A DNA stretch of 64,000 nucleotides from Trichoplax sp. H2 (taxonomy: Eukaryota; Placozoa; Uniplacotomia; Trichoplacea). The DNA lies in assembly GCA_003344405.1 (NCBI GenBank), contig NOWV01000063.1, positions 248,001 to 312,000 of the forward strand, read 5' to 3'. Of the stretch, positions 53,164 to 64,000 are shown one piece after another (position 1 is the stretch's first letter; every line of letters starts with the position of its first letter). The position numbers and the translations under genes are program-made. The notes below the pieces were generated by a model. The model worked only from the letters and a program-made list of their open reading frames with translations, did not search any database and was not told the origin of the DNA.

Positions 53164-54736
53164 TTACACTGTACAATGCACATCTGCAATAAGGTGATCG
53201 ATATGAGGTGCATAGCGTTTAACATGTGTTACACTTTTACAGGTCGCTTTCCATCCAGATTTATCGCTATGCATTTGATTAAGTATTAATTCTAACTCTG
53301 AAGCTACTTCCTCACCCCATTGCTGCCAAAACTGCTTCCTCTCAGATTGCACTACCTTGTAAGTATTTACATTGCCATGAACATGCAACCAACCACCGCG
53401 ATCCGGTCTCAATGCAGCGCACGCAATATGCCATCCGGGGCGACTTGTAGGCAACAAGCCCAGATTCACACGATCGGCTATAAATTTGGGGGCATGCTAA
53501 TAATTAAAAATATAATAGTGACTACATTGTCGCAGTATATATCAGTTTATGCATGCTGCACTAAATGATGCGTTAGTGAGCAAAAGAAAAGGTTATTGTT
53601 ACCTGCCGGTTGTCTCCGAAGTAGACAGTACATTTTTCTCTTACTTTATTTAAAATTAAAGATTTTTCTAATGCTTCAACAGCATGTGGGTTCCATTCAC
53701 AAGCATGTACAAACTTTGCTTTAGCATGAATTAAGTACGGCAATACAAAATAACCAATGCCGGCATATAAATCGACTATAATCTCCTCGCTACAGTCAAA
53801 ATTAGAAATTCTGATCTTTTCCGTAATATTGCCAGGAGAAAACATACACTAGATGTACAGCACATCAATAAATTAAAATAACAAATTGTCAATATTGCAC
53901 AGTAAGTAAAAGACTGGTAAATTGATACCCAACTCTATATTCAAAATACTTATAATTGACTATTATTGTTACTACCTTGGTAATATCAAAGGTGTATTTT
54001 ATCCCATTATCCATGTGTGTTACCCAACTGCAATCACCAAGTAACATTTCGACGTTTGGAGTACGATGATTATCGTTTAGAATAGCCGAATTTTTAGCCA
54101 AACGCTTTGCTCCTATCAATAAAACTTAGTACGATCAATATAAATGTAATTTTTCCAGATCTTTGTAAAGTAAAATCGGTAATTCACTAAAAACTCTGTC
54201 ATAACAATTACAACTAATGTAGCGTTACTTGATACCTAGTGTTGAACATACTAGATGCCATAATTCATCTCCTAAAGCTAGCCATTCTTGAGCTGTGAAC
54301 GAATTGGCAGGTAAGACGATCATATCGTCGTGCTTAATCCAATGATTAGGTATCTGAGCAGCTAAATTTGCAGCTAAGGGAATGCCAGTGGATTTCTCAT
54401 ATAGATCAGCAACAGATTGATGTAATGGTTGGGATATTTTATCCAATTTATATTTCCGTGCTTGTAGAGACCTCATTGGTATTAGAACAGTTCGATAAGA
54501 TAAACATAATTTATTTAGATCGAGCATCTGGCATTGAGATAACGTGCAATTATTACAAAGTGGCAGCACTACCAAGTTGCCATTCATTTTCTTGACTTTA
54601 TATTCGTCGTGCAGTAGGGCTTGTTGTTTTAGCCAGGCTCTAGTGTAAAGCAGTAAAACTTATTAGTTTGCAATAATTGATGGGCTATATACAGAAGTTT
54701 ATACATAACATGTTTTTATTATAAGTACACACTCAT
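53164..54736 (-). CDS. TRMT12: TYW2 (TRMT12), wybutosine aminocarboxypropyltransferase
   Basis: Exons (transcript order): 54736-54729, 54639-54236, 54112-53976, 53848-53603, 53496-53164; 375 aa (human 448). It transfers the 3-amino-3-carboxypropyl group of SAM to the modified guanosine 37 of tRNA-Phe during wybutosine synthesis. The N-terminal domain has VLPANSFTAQEW. The Trm5/TYW2 fold follows: HMDNGIKYTFDITK, MFSPGNITEK, the SAM-binding VDLYAGIGYF, HACEWNPHAVEAL, FGDNR and DRVNLGLLPTS, ending with a short beta-hairpin tail. MFSPGN...ITEK separates TYW2 from TRMT5. The first coding exon (8 nt, Met-Ser-Val) is inferred from phase and a GTACTT donor and is the weakest part; the rest is firm. 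Confidence 0.93.
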
Positions 54737-56072
54737 CGTAAGAGAATCTCAATAGAAATGTAACAAACAGTTCTTTAATGTATTCAAGTCAACTACAAAG
54801 AAAAGTATTATTTATCCCGGCCATTATTGTATCCTCCATAATCTATCTACGATGAATGCTCGGTGAAAGGCTTCATTGCAGGCCGACAGGCTGATACTTT
54901 GCATTTAAGCGACTATTTCGATACCTACATTACCTTCAAACTAATGCTTTTGAGTAGAGTATCATGTATGTGTTCTATTCAAATATTGGACTAATGGATT
55001 CATTCCCAAATTTCAGGCTGGCTATGGTTTAGCAATTATTGCGAACGTTGCATACTATACCATTTTATTTTATTGCCATACAAAATAAGCAATTGCAAGC
55101 AGGCCTAGAGTGATTGATTGCTTGTCTTATTCAGAATGTAACCATCCTTTGATAGTTGTACTAATGACTTACTTTACTGCTTGTGTTTCAGCTGTAGTTA
55201 CTTCGATACATTGAAGGAGTTGACCAGTCGCCTTAGCTTCCTTGTCTTCCATTCGCTCTATTTTGATTCAATGCTCGATGTGTCCAAGGTTAGATTTCAG
55301 TCACAGCTTGTAGAGGATTATTGAGGGAAATTAATGGCATATCGTTGTATTGTCTGGTAAAAGAATTGCAGCATACCATGATATGCAATGCTTGTTTTGA
55401 AGCAGAAAATTCTTGGAGTATTTGAGGTCAGGATGGAATAGAATTTCAATCAGAAGAGGAATTCCTCGCCATCATTGAGGTCGTTGCCATGATTATACTG
55501 GGTTTCTTATTCATTACAATAATTTGTACAATACTACCAGGGCACCGATGGGAACCGTTACGGAACGGTACAGAACGTTACCGTACTCTATTACCGTAAC
55601 TACAAATTGGGGGGCTGTTCGTAACGCCAAGAAATGACGTGATGTACAGTACTGTACAGTCTATCTACTGACGTAATAGGCTGATCTAATGAAGCCTACT
55701 ACACTGGAACATCCGTGTCCGGTGTATCGTACTGTAGAGAGTCACCCTGATCGGAGTGACGATGCTGACAGAAATGAAGTCAGCCTTGCTTCACACTATG
55801 TACCGTCAACTACGTGTGGGGCTCGCAAGATTTGAGCACAGCATCGACCGACAGCGACAGTAGGGGGAAATCGCCAAGATGGCCTCTATGTCGCAATGAT
55901 CACCTTGTTATACTGTATATATCAAGTTGTTCAATTGTAGAATGAATTTAAATGATGATGCTGCTAGTTAAGAATCCAAATCCAAGTTATTTTCATTAAA
56001 TAGAATTCAAAGTTTCATTCAATTTTGACTTTTGCTGTTGCCTATCATACGTTCCACCTATCCTTGCTCAAA
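54737..56072. other. Divergent intergenic region between TYW2 and TGFBRAP1
   Basis: Holds the promoters of both genes and no recognised exon. An imperfect palindrome cluster (ACCGTTACGGAACGGTAC and relatives) lies at about 55550-55605, and TGTACAGTACTGTACA at 55643-55658 is a perfect 16-bp palindrome. Confidence 0.5.
55643..55658. repeat. Perfect 16-bp palindrome
   Basis: TGTACAGTACTGTACA reads the same on both strands. Related TACAGTA/TACTGTA palindromes occur elsewhere in the window. Confidence 0.6.
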
Positions 56073-59000
56073 ATGGCTACTCAAATGTTCGACCTTATCC
56101 CAGTACTTCAGGATCTTAAAATTTTAGGAGATAAATTCAAGACATGGGTAAGTCGTCTTTGAAAAAGTTGACCTTGAATGAGAGAGAAAACACTCTCTTC
56201 TTTTCTGAAATAACTTTGCACGATCAATGTTGTTACTGATGGGATAGTCATCCTGCAAAATCAAACCAATCTTTGTCCATCGATGATACTCTATGATACC
56301 AACTATCGTAGTATAGATACACGCTCTGTCGATTACATTGGACATTGACAGTTGTCGATAGTAAGTAATAATCAGTACCAATCATATAGCTTATGCTACA
56401 TTCAGTGTAAGGTAATGGAAGCATTGCAATGCGTCGGATCGACTTCCTAGTTCTAGTATTGCCGTGATGTTTTAGAGCGAACCTTGATAAACTAAATTGG
56501 ACAAACTTGATCTACCTCAGCTATTATTGATGTTCCACTTGATGCCATTTCACGGTCATGGATACGTCTAGAGTTCATTATAGTATACTTTTAATGAATT
56601 TACATGATACGTAGTCGTAAGGTAAGTCAAACAACTAAGTACTGTATTAATGCTAGCAACAACTAGATGAGCTCTAGCTACAATAAACAATTGACCGAAT
56701 TAGGCGTGCTCGAAACATACGCGTATAGCAATCATATCGCATCCCTACAAGAATGGATTCCTTCGTAGTTGTCTACGCAGATAGTTGAAAATCACCCTGT
56801 TTACGATATCTGCATACTATATTAGAAATGCAAAGACGTGCTCTATTTCATTCCTGCACAGGAGAATACCCGAAGTTGGAAAATTGTTTTGACACAGCTT
56901 TGACATGGTTTATTTGGCATGCACTTGCTTTTGCATTATCACAACACTTGCACGATCGTAATTTTGGCCTTGTACAGTAAATTGTAAATATAAACCATCA
57001 GCTTTCTACACTCCGTTTAACGTACATCTTAAAAGCTATCAAATACACTAAAATCGAATAGTATGGTGATCCATAGCTAAACAGTGAGTATTGCGTGAAA
57101 AAAATTCCACTGATCTATTGCTTTCGCATTATTCGTCTATAGATTGAATGCATGGACTGTGCTGGGCAGAATATTTATGTTGGAACTACTGATGGGTAAT
57201 AATTTTGTCTTAATTTCATGGTCTACCTACTATTATTAATGTAAAAATAGTATAATATATTTCTAAAAGACTCTACTTCCAAGGTGATTGATCATATTTT
57301 TCTGAGCTTAAATTGAAGATAGCTCACTACTTTAAAATGTTACTGATGCTATGATTTAGGTGTGTCCATTACTATATGATGGGCATTAGCGGAGATTCAA
57401 GTGGATTTAGTTACCAAAGTCGATTGCAACAGCAAAGAATTATTGGAGTAAGCTTTTGTCATAATGCATGACATAACTCAGTGTGTACTGTACAGTACTA
57501 GTCGCTAATCAATGCTTACAACATTTAGAATTGAGCATTTCAGTATCGATCTGTTTTTCAATGAAACGGTCTCATTTATTGTTAGAAAAAGCCAATAACC
57601 CAGATAATGACAGCTCCGCAGATCAACGTACTTTTTGTACTATCAGATGGTAAGGAATAACACCATTTCATATTCCGCTTATGCAGTACTCAAAATTAGA
57701 ATTAATAAAGTCAATTTTCATCGTATTTTCCGTAGGTTATATCACTGCACTAAATATGTTCAGCTTAGAGGTTGTATTACTATTTAAATAAAGTTCGAAT
57801 TAATCCCATCATTAATCTGATACATAATAGAGCTAAATTGAAAATTATTTCATTTAATTATCCAATATATAGGTTATAACTAATTATATAAGAGAGAAAA
57901 TAAAAGGAGTAAGTTATGAGAAAGCAGCTTCGACTTAGTACACAATATCGATATTATCATCAAAAATTATTTTTAGGCATAAATATAACTTTTTGTAAGG
58001 AGCTGTATTTTTAAGATTTTATTCTTAACTTTAATCTATAGGTTACCTTGATGTGTACGAATGAAACGCCGATGAGCAAAAATCCTTCCTGTGTAGAGGT
58101 AAATTTCGTTTCTTAAGAGCATTGATACTAGCCATTGTGACGATCTGATATTTCATGCCATATTTCGGTAATGACCTATACGGCAGGTTTGCATTGCACG
58201 AAAGAAATCAATTCAGATGTACATTGCTACTAGCGATCGAATTGTATCTAGTACAGAAATTTCTTTATATGATCCTCCTTTGAGCATGGTAAGAAATATC
58301 CATTAGCTGGAAATGATCTTGTCATAAAACTAACTATTACTAATTGCGATGATTGAAAAAGTAAATCAGTTATGCTAAATTTGATTTGATAACGAATTGA
58401 TTTTCTAGGCAATGGATGGTGAATTTGTGTGTCTTGCATCATCATTCCAATACGTTTTGATCAATGTTAATAATGGAAAGGTATGCTGATCCAAATTTGT
58501 AATAAATTTTAAAATATTATCAAATGTTGATGATATAATTAACATCCAAGAAAATATTTCATGTTCTGCTTCAGACCCAAAATTTATTTCCAATCGTTGT
58601 AGAAGAAACTCGACCAATTGTAAAACGAATCTCTCAGGTATCCTACTGGCTACTGCTGTATTCATTAAAAACATAAAGATTTGCCATGTTCTATTTCAGT
58701 ATTTATCTCGCTAAAACTATAGTACCAACAATTTCTGATGTTTCAATATAGGGTGAATTCTTTGTTAACGGACCCAGTGCGCTAGGCATGTTCGTTACAA
58801 CAACAGGCGAGTCTGCTAGGGCTCCGATATCACTTACCGATATGATTCAGTCTGTTGCCTATCAGCACCCATACCTCGCTTTTCTATCTCGGTCCAAGAT
58901 CGTTGTTTACAGGTTACTATCCACTTTTTTTTGATTTTGATAGCTTCATTAGCATTAAATGATCAGTATTTGACTAACATTGTGACTCCATCACACAATT

Positions 59001-62000
59001 TTGTATAGTATTTTTGATCAAAAACAAAAACAAGTGGTAAATTTTAAGGTATGTATGCCGTAGCTAGAATATCTTTTCTATCCCATACGGTATGTACAAG
59101 TAAATTTTCTTCTAAATATTAAGTTTTCTTGCTCTTGTGCCCATAGCGTGGACTGTTTGTATGTAGCTGTGATAAAAAGATATTTGTGCCTACAACGAAA
59201 GATATTCACATGCTTTGTCCAATTCCAATTCACCAGCAGGTACAAGCATTGAGACATCATAGTTGATTGTATAATATTTAAGATGCGAGTTAAGATTTAT
59301 ACACTATTCTTAAATGTTTGTGTTTCCCATAAACTATTTTGCGGAAATTTTTCTCTCTTTAAGAATCTATTTTATTAAATAATAAAAATTGATATAAATT
59401 AATGCTAATTATAGATAAAAGGATTACTGAAAGAAGGTAAGATGGATGAAGCGATTAAATTAGCTGATGCTGGAGTTCATATTCATGAATTAACTGCCCT
59501 TCAACACAAAAAGGTATAACTACTAATCAAGCATCTTAATAATAAATTATGTTCAAGAGGGCTTATTGTTTGCGCAATTAATATCTCATTAAAAATTTCG
59601 TATGCTTAACTACGAACTTTTCTCACAGATGATTACCTATATACACAAATTTGCTGGATTTTCTCATCTTCAAGCTTGCGAATTTGATAAAGCTATTCAT
59701 GAATTCGATCAAGCTGAAGATCTCGATTTTCGACATGTACATATATATATGTATATATATACTTATGCATAAGTTTACCAATATGTAAACTTCACCCGCT
59801 CTTATAAAATAACCGCTATCTATAATTTAAATTTTATCCAGATAATTAGTTTGTATCCGTCACTTCTCTTGGACAGTTGTCAGGTCTCTTTTCCAGATGA
59901 TGTTAATGAATTTTATCGAAATATACTATTAGTTGGTAAGTTAGGATTATTCATTTTTGTATTTACTTTTCTTAATTTGTTATCGAAATATTCGTGTTAT
60001 CTTTATAGTGAACGATGATACGAATGAATTGCAGAATGCCATGCATGCTCTCCTCAAATATCTCGTTAGTTGACATGCTTATTTTTTAGAAATACACTGT
60101 GCGAATACTTTATCAATCTTGAAATATTTCATTCTATATAGAAAAATATTAGGAACAAAGTGATAGCTTATCGAAAGGTGACTAAATTTTATTACGGTTA
60201 TTATATCATCGACTAAATTTTAATTCAAAGTTGTTATATTTATCAGGAGTTGGATACTAGCTTATTAAAGCTATATATTGAACTCTGTCAATTTGACGAA
60301 CTAATTGAATTTTTAAGCTACGATAACGATTGTGACTTGAATGAAAGCATTGCAACGTTAGCTGAGAACGAGGTATCAAGTATTACTGTAAATAATTGCT
60401 TAGTATGTTACTTATTTTGCATACTACATTATACGTGTAATATGTATCTTATGCATGATAAAAAAACGCATAATTTTCATTATCATGTCTTAAAAATTGT
60501 TAACATACTTATTAATTACAAATTAAATTTAAATTTGTATAGAGGTATCATGCTCTAGCAATTTTATACGGCAATTATGGTAGTATCGCGGAATCTCTGG
60601 AGTTATTAATAAAGTATGTTATTAGCTTAGCAGTTGTTTTTTTTGTGTTGATTATTTTAGTGTATTTGGGTGCTTTACTGATCTACTCTCATTTATAGGC
60701 TTGCAAGCAAAGAAATCGACGACTTTACAAAACCTAGTTTAAGATACATAGCCGAAGTTATTAGTAGGTAGGTAATGAATGCAGATCAAACCGTCTGGTG
60801 ACCTTCTCATTGCCGTTATATTGTCTATAATTACGCCAATTACTTATATAAATTTAATTTTTAATAACAATTACTCAGGACTACGGATACTAGCTTGATC
60901 TGGAAGTACACAACATGGTTATTGGATCACGATCAGATAGCTGGCATAGAGGTATATTAAGTATGGTGTACATACACTTAGTTAGGGCCATTCTTGAAAT
61001 CGTACAATTGGACTTTTATTACATGATCTCTGATTTCATAAATATTGTGTTAATGGCAGGTTTTCACTAAGTATCACCTCATGGATGAATCTGTAGAACT
61101 TCTGAAAGCAAGTTATATTTTAGACAAAGTAGAAAAATATCCTGTAGCACTGCGTCAATTCCTAGAGTACTTAGTCTTTGAATTTCAAATTCAGGTAATG
61201 AAAAATTGATAATTTGATCAGCCATACAATACGGTATATATACGCCAAGTAGTACGGGTATTTCTATCAGTATACTGATTGTTATGCCAAATACAGGAAA
61301 CGGTAATTATTCAATTCTTTCTGTATGTTTCTACAGAAGGAACAATATCATACGAAGTTGGGCATCATTTATATAGAATTAATACTTTCTCTGATGAAGA
61401 ATGCTCCTAAGAGCGACAGCAATTTAGCGGAGGAGAGGTATATCTGTCAGTACATACATTTTAAATTCATTGATCTTTAAGTTAAGATACAAAATTATGA
61501 CTACTCTTTAAAATTTTATCTTTTAAACCATAGAGATTCCTTACGAAAGTTACTAGAAGAATCTTCACTATTTCGTGCACAATTACTCTTGTCTCGAATA
61601 CAAAATACAGATTTATTTTCGGAACAAGCACTTCTATATGGACGAGTAAGCATTGCATAAAATGTATAATTTTACCAATCACTTTTAATTTATCCGTTAC
61701 GATATTTTGCTTGTGAGCACCCTAATGTCGAAAAATAGATAATTTATACCTTTATATCTTACATTACCTATAGATGGGACTCCATGATAAGGCTCTAGAT
61801 ATCATTGTAAACAGACTACTAGACCACTCTGCCGCCAGGCATTACTGTGCTACCTTTGCAAAGGTATTTTATCCTTTCCACTTTTTCCAGTTGTTAATAT
61901 ATATCAGTTCGTTTATTTGTACTTAATATAGGGCAAAAATTCAACAGAAAGAAAGAAAATATATTTTTCGCTATTATCAGTATACTTGACTTCTAGGTCA

Positions 62001-62829
62001 GCCTATCTGCTTAGATTTTGTCATATTCTGTGTATTTGTTTAGTGCAAATATAAATATAAATTATAAAATGTAATTATTATTTAGATGCATGGAAGCATT
62101 CTTGTGAGTCATATAAGTAAAAACTAACTTAAATACTTTTATACGATTTCAGAAATGTAGATACAAATATTGTCCCTGCTTTGGAATTGCTTAACGATCA
62201 TGAGTCCATTATTGATCCTATACAGGTTCATAGTAGTTTAGATTGTCTATATAATGAAGTGACAACATGTCAACCTTAACTTTACTAATTGATATATTAA
62301 AACTGATTTTATAGGCTTTACAGCTAATACCTGAAGATTGGTCTATAGGTGCCATATGTAAATTTTTGAAATACTCGGTTCGTTCTAGCATGAATTCTGC
62401 AAGGATGCTTAAAGTTGAGCGCGGATTATCATATGTAGAAAATGTACAGGTATCTTGATAAATACGCAGATGAATCTCTAATGCCTTAACATACAACAGT
62501 ATTTCGTACTTTATGAATTAACCTGGTATTCTTTAATTGCTTTGAAATTTTTTAGACAAAGCATGCTTACCGTAGTACCGTAAATCTTACAGCTGTAAAG
62601 ATCACGGATGATAGGTACAGTATTAGAATAGTATAATGTAAATGATATCGTTCTGGGGGTTAAATGGAAATTTTTGTTTTATTTCAGAATATGTCAGGTA
62701 TGCAATAGACCAATTGGTGAGTCTAAATTTGTGAGATATCCCAATGGTGTTATTGCGCATTTATCCTGTTCAAGAAGTAAAAATATTTGTCCCGTTACGG
62801 GAAAAAATTTTTGTAAGGAGGAAATGTGA
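56073..62829 (+). CDS. TGFBRAP1: TGFBRAP1 (Vps3-type), CORVET tethering subunit
   Basis: Exons: 56073-56147, 57143-57195, 57360-57447, 57586-57649, 57736-57770, 57873-57908, 58042-58098, 58187-58288, 58409-58480, 58575-58637, 58752-58912, 59009-59048, 59147-59239, 59415-59513, 59629-59736, 59842-59935, 60009-60064, 60142-60177, 60247-60372, 60543-60613, 60699-60767, 60879-60951, 61060-61194, 61337-61437, 61534-61645, 61774-61863, 61932-61996, 62153-62225, 62315-62449, 62556-62614, 62688-62829; 860 aa, the human length. CORVET tethers early endosomes through Rab5. The N-terminal CNH domain begins IECMDCAGQNIYVGTTDG. The middle and C-terminal parts are clathrin-heavy-chain-like helices (TALNMF, ELDTSLLKLYIE, MGLHDKALDIIV). 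The end RICQVCNRPIGESKFVRYP with NGVIAHLSC is the Vps39/TGFBRAP1 zinc-binding motif, closer to TGFBRAP1 than VPS39. AATAAA at 63333 may end the mRNA. Confidence 0.96.
59738..59762 (+). repeat. (TA)n-rich microsatellite in a TGFBRAP1 intron
   Basis: Alternating ACATATATATATGTATATAT sequence directly after the donor of exon 59629-59736. Confidence 0.5.
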
Positions 62830-64000
62830 TGTAGCAATTGATTGATTTAATACTATTTCTGAATGGACATCTCATGGCCTAGGTGTATTGTGCATGTTAT
62901 AATCAATGCAATACTCTGCAAATATAGCTAATACCTTAAATCGTATAAATAGAAAAATATACTTGATAAAGGAAAATTTTTTTAGCACAGTTTAAACTAT
63001 GATATGCACTGCGCATTTACTATTTTTAAATTCTACATGTATTTCGGCTACTGTAGATTTTCGAGTTCTTTCTTTTCAGTAATAGGTTTAAGAAGATTAG
63101 CAAATATAAATCAGTTTTATAATGTCTTATTCGAGAGAATTTATTTTATGTTAAGTTGTATTATAGTCAAAACGATATCTGTAAATCCGAAATATAATGT
63201 ATGTTTACTATGATGCAGCCCATTTAGATATACAGTATATAAGCATTACTATTGTGATATAATTCAGATTTTTTACTTGTAAACATATATGAATTAGTTA
63301 CTTGGCCCTTGTAATGAATGCATTATAATTTAAATAAAAGAATATTTGTAGATACCTTTATAATTAATATTAGCGAGTAAAAAAGGCACAAGTATACTAA
63401 GCGTATTTTATGTAATGCAAGGGGTCAGAGAAAAATTTTTCCAATTTTTAGGTCTATACTAGTTATAAATCGAAATTTGTAACGCGAGAAAAAATTTAAT
63501 TATTACAGAAACTAAACACTACGAGCCTACTGTCAGGTTTGTTCTCTCAACATCTACCTAGCTTAGAGCACGACTCTAAATACTGACGATCTCCTATCGT
63601 CAGGGGGAACAGTAACCACTAGTCTCTCTTTTGATAAAACTGAACCCAAACTTTATTGAAAAGTCTGTCAATTTATAGTAAATCGACATAAACATTAATT
63701 ATACAATAGTTTGTAGATAATATTATACATACAGCTGGGCAGTTATCTCTTAAAAACGTGTAAAACGCCATGGATAGATTAATCTTAACACATTCTCAGG
63801 CAAGTTATCTCATCGAAACCATGTTTACGATAGCGGCGCAAAAGTTACTCCGTAACAATTGTGGATACTAATTTAGTGCCGGTAAAGTTAATCGATTTTC
63901 GAACTCGCTTTAATAATTAATTTTTAATCAACTACAGTATCATACGGCACTAGTGAAATTTTCTAATCTAACAAATATAAATGAATAATACTTAAATTTA
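62830..64000. other. 3' flank of TGFBRAP1 and intergenic DNA
   Basis: No coding exon recognised up to the window end. AATAAA at 63333-63338 is a candidate poly(A) signal. Two adjacent small hairpins lie near 63563-63603. The open frame at 63004-63213 looks like chance. Confidence 0.45.
63563..63603 (+). other. Pair of adjacent perfect hairpins
   Basis: TTAGAG and CTCTAA close a 5-nt loop (63563-63579). Four bases later CTGACGAT and ATCGTCAG close another 5-nt loop (63583-63603). They resemble a structured RNA or transcription-end element, but no known snRNA, snoRNA or tRNA pattern was recognised. Confidence 0.35.

Overview
The window is eukaryotic nuclear DNA from an early-branching animal. 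It is AT-rich, and its genes are split into many short exons by introns of about 60-400 bp with GT-AG ends. They encode typical metazoan proteins: kinesin-II, axonemal dynein assembly factors, a CORVET subunit and a BCL9-type HD1 segment. A placozoan such as Trichoplax/Hoilungia would fit, but this is inference; no species marker was found. I rebuilt gene models by hand from splice signals, reading phase and remembered family sequence. Exon lists are in the entries, and every junction listed keeps the frame.

Layout. 1-3655 (+): 3' part of a WHIM-domain chromatin protein that also carries a BCL9-like HD1 motif and a Gln-rich tail. 4943-7928 (-): YIPF3. 9975-17279 (+): KIF3B. 19040-23151 (+): DNAAF1. 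24572-28329 (-): DNAAF3, tail to tail with DNAAF1. 28941-29844 (+): NDUFV3, head to head with DNAAF3 across a 611-bp shared promoter. 31121-32777 (+): a broken SEA-EGF-TM gene. 33740-34320: degenerate tandem repeats. 36989-45648 (+): GFPT with a distant 5' UTR exon. 46344-50972 (-): GBE1, tail to tail with GFPT. 53164-54736 (-): TYW2/TRMT12. 56073-62829 (+): TGFBRAP1/Vps3.

Three neighbouring genes serve motile cilia. KIF3B drives anterograde intraflagellar transport, and DNAAF1 and DNAAF3 preassemble axonemal dyneins. Both DNAAF genes have an RFX X-box-like palindrome upstream, and the DNAAF3/NDUFV3 promoter also has an NRF-1-like palindrome. GFPT (hexosamine entry) and GBE1 (glycogen branching) both use sugar phosphate carbon, and each has a perfect CRE palindrome near its 5' end. 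YIPF3 (Golgi) and TGFBRAP1 (endosome tethering) are membrane-traffic genes; TYW2 modifies tRNA-Phe.

Most notable: the WHIM plus HD1 architecture in one reading frame, the X-box/NRF-1 bidirectional promoter, three independent GC-AG introns, and repeated use of first coding exons of only 6-8 nt.
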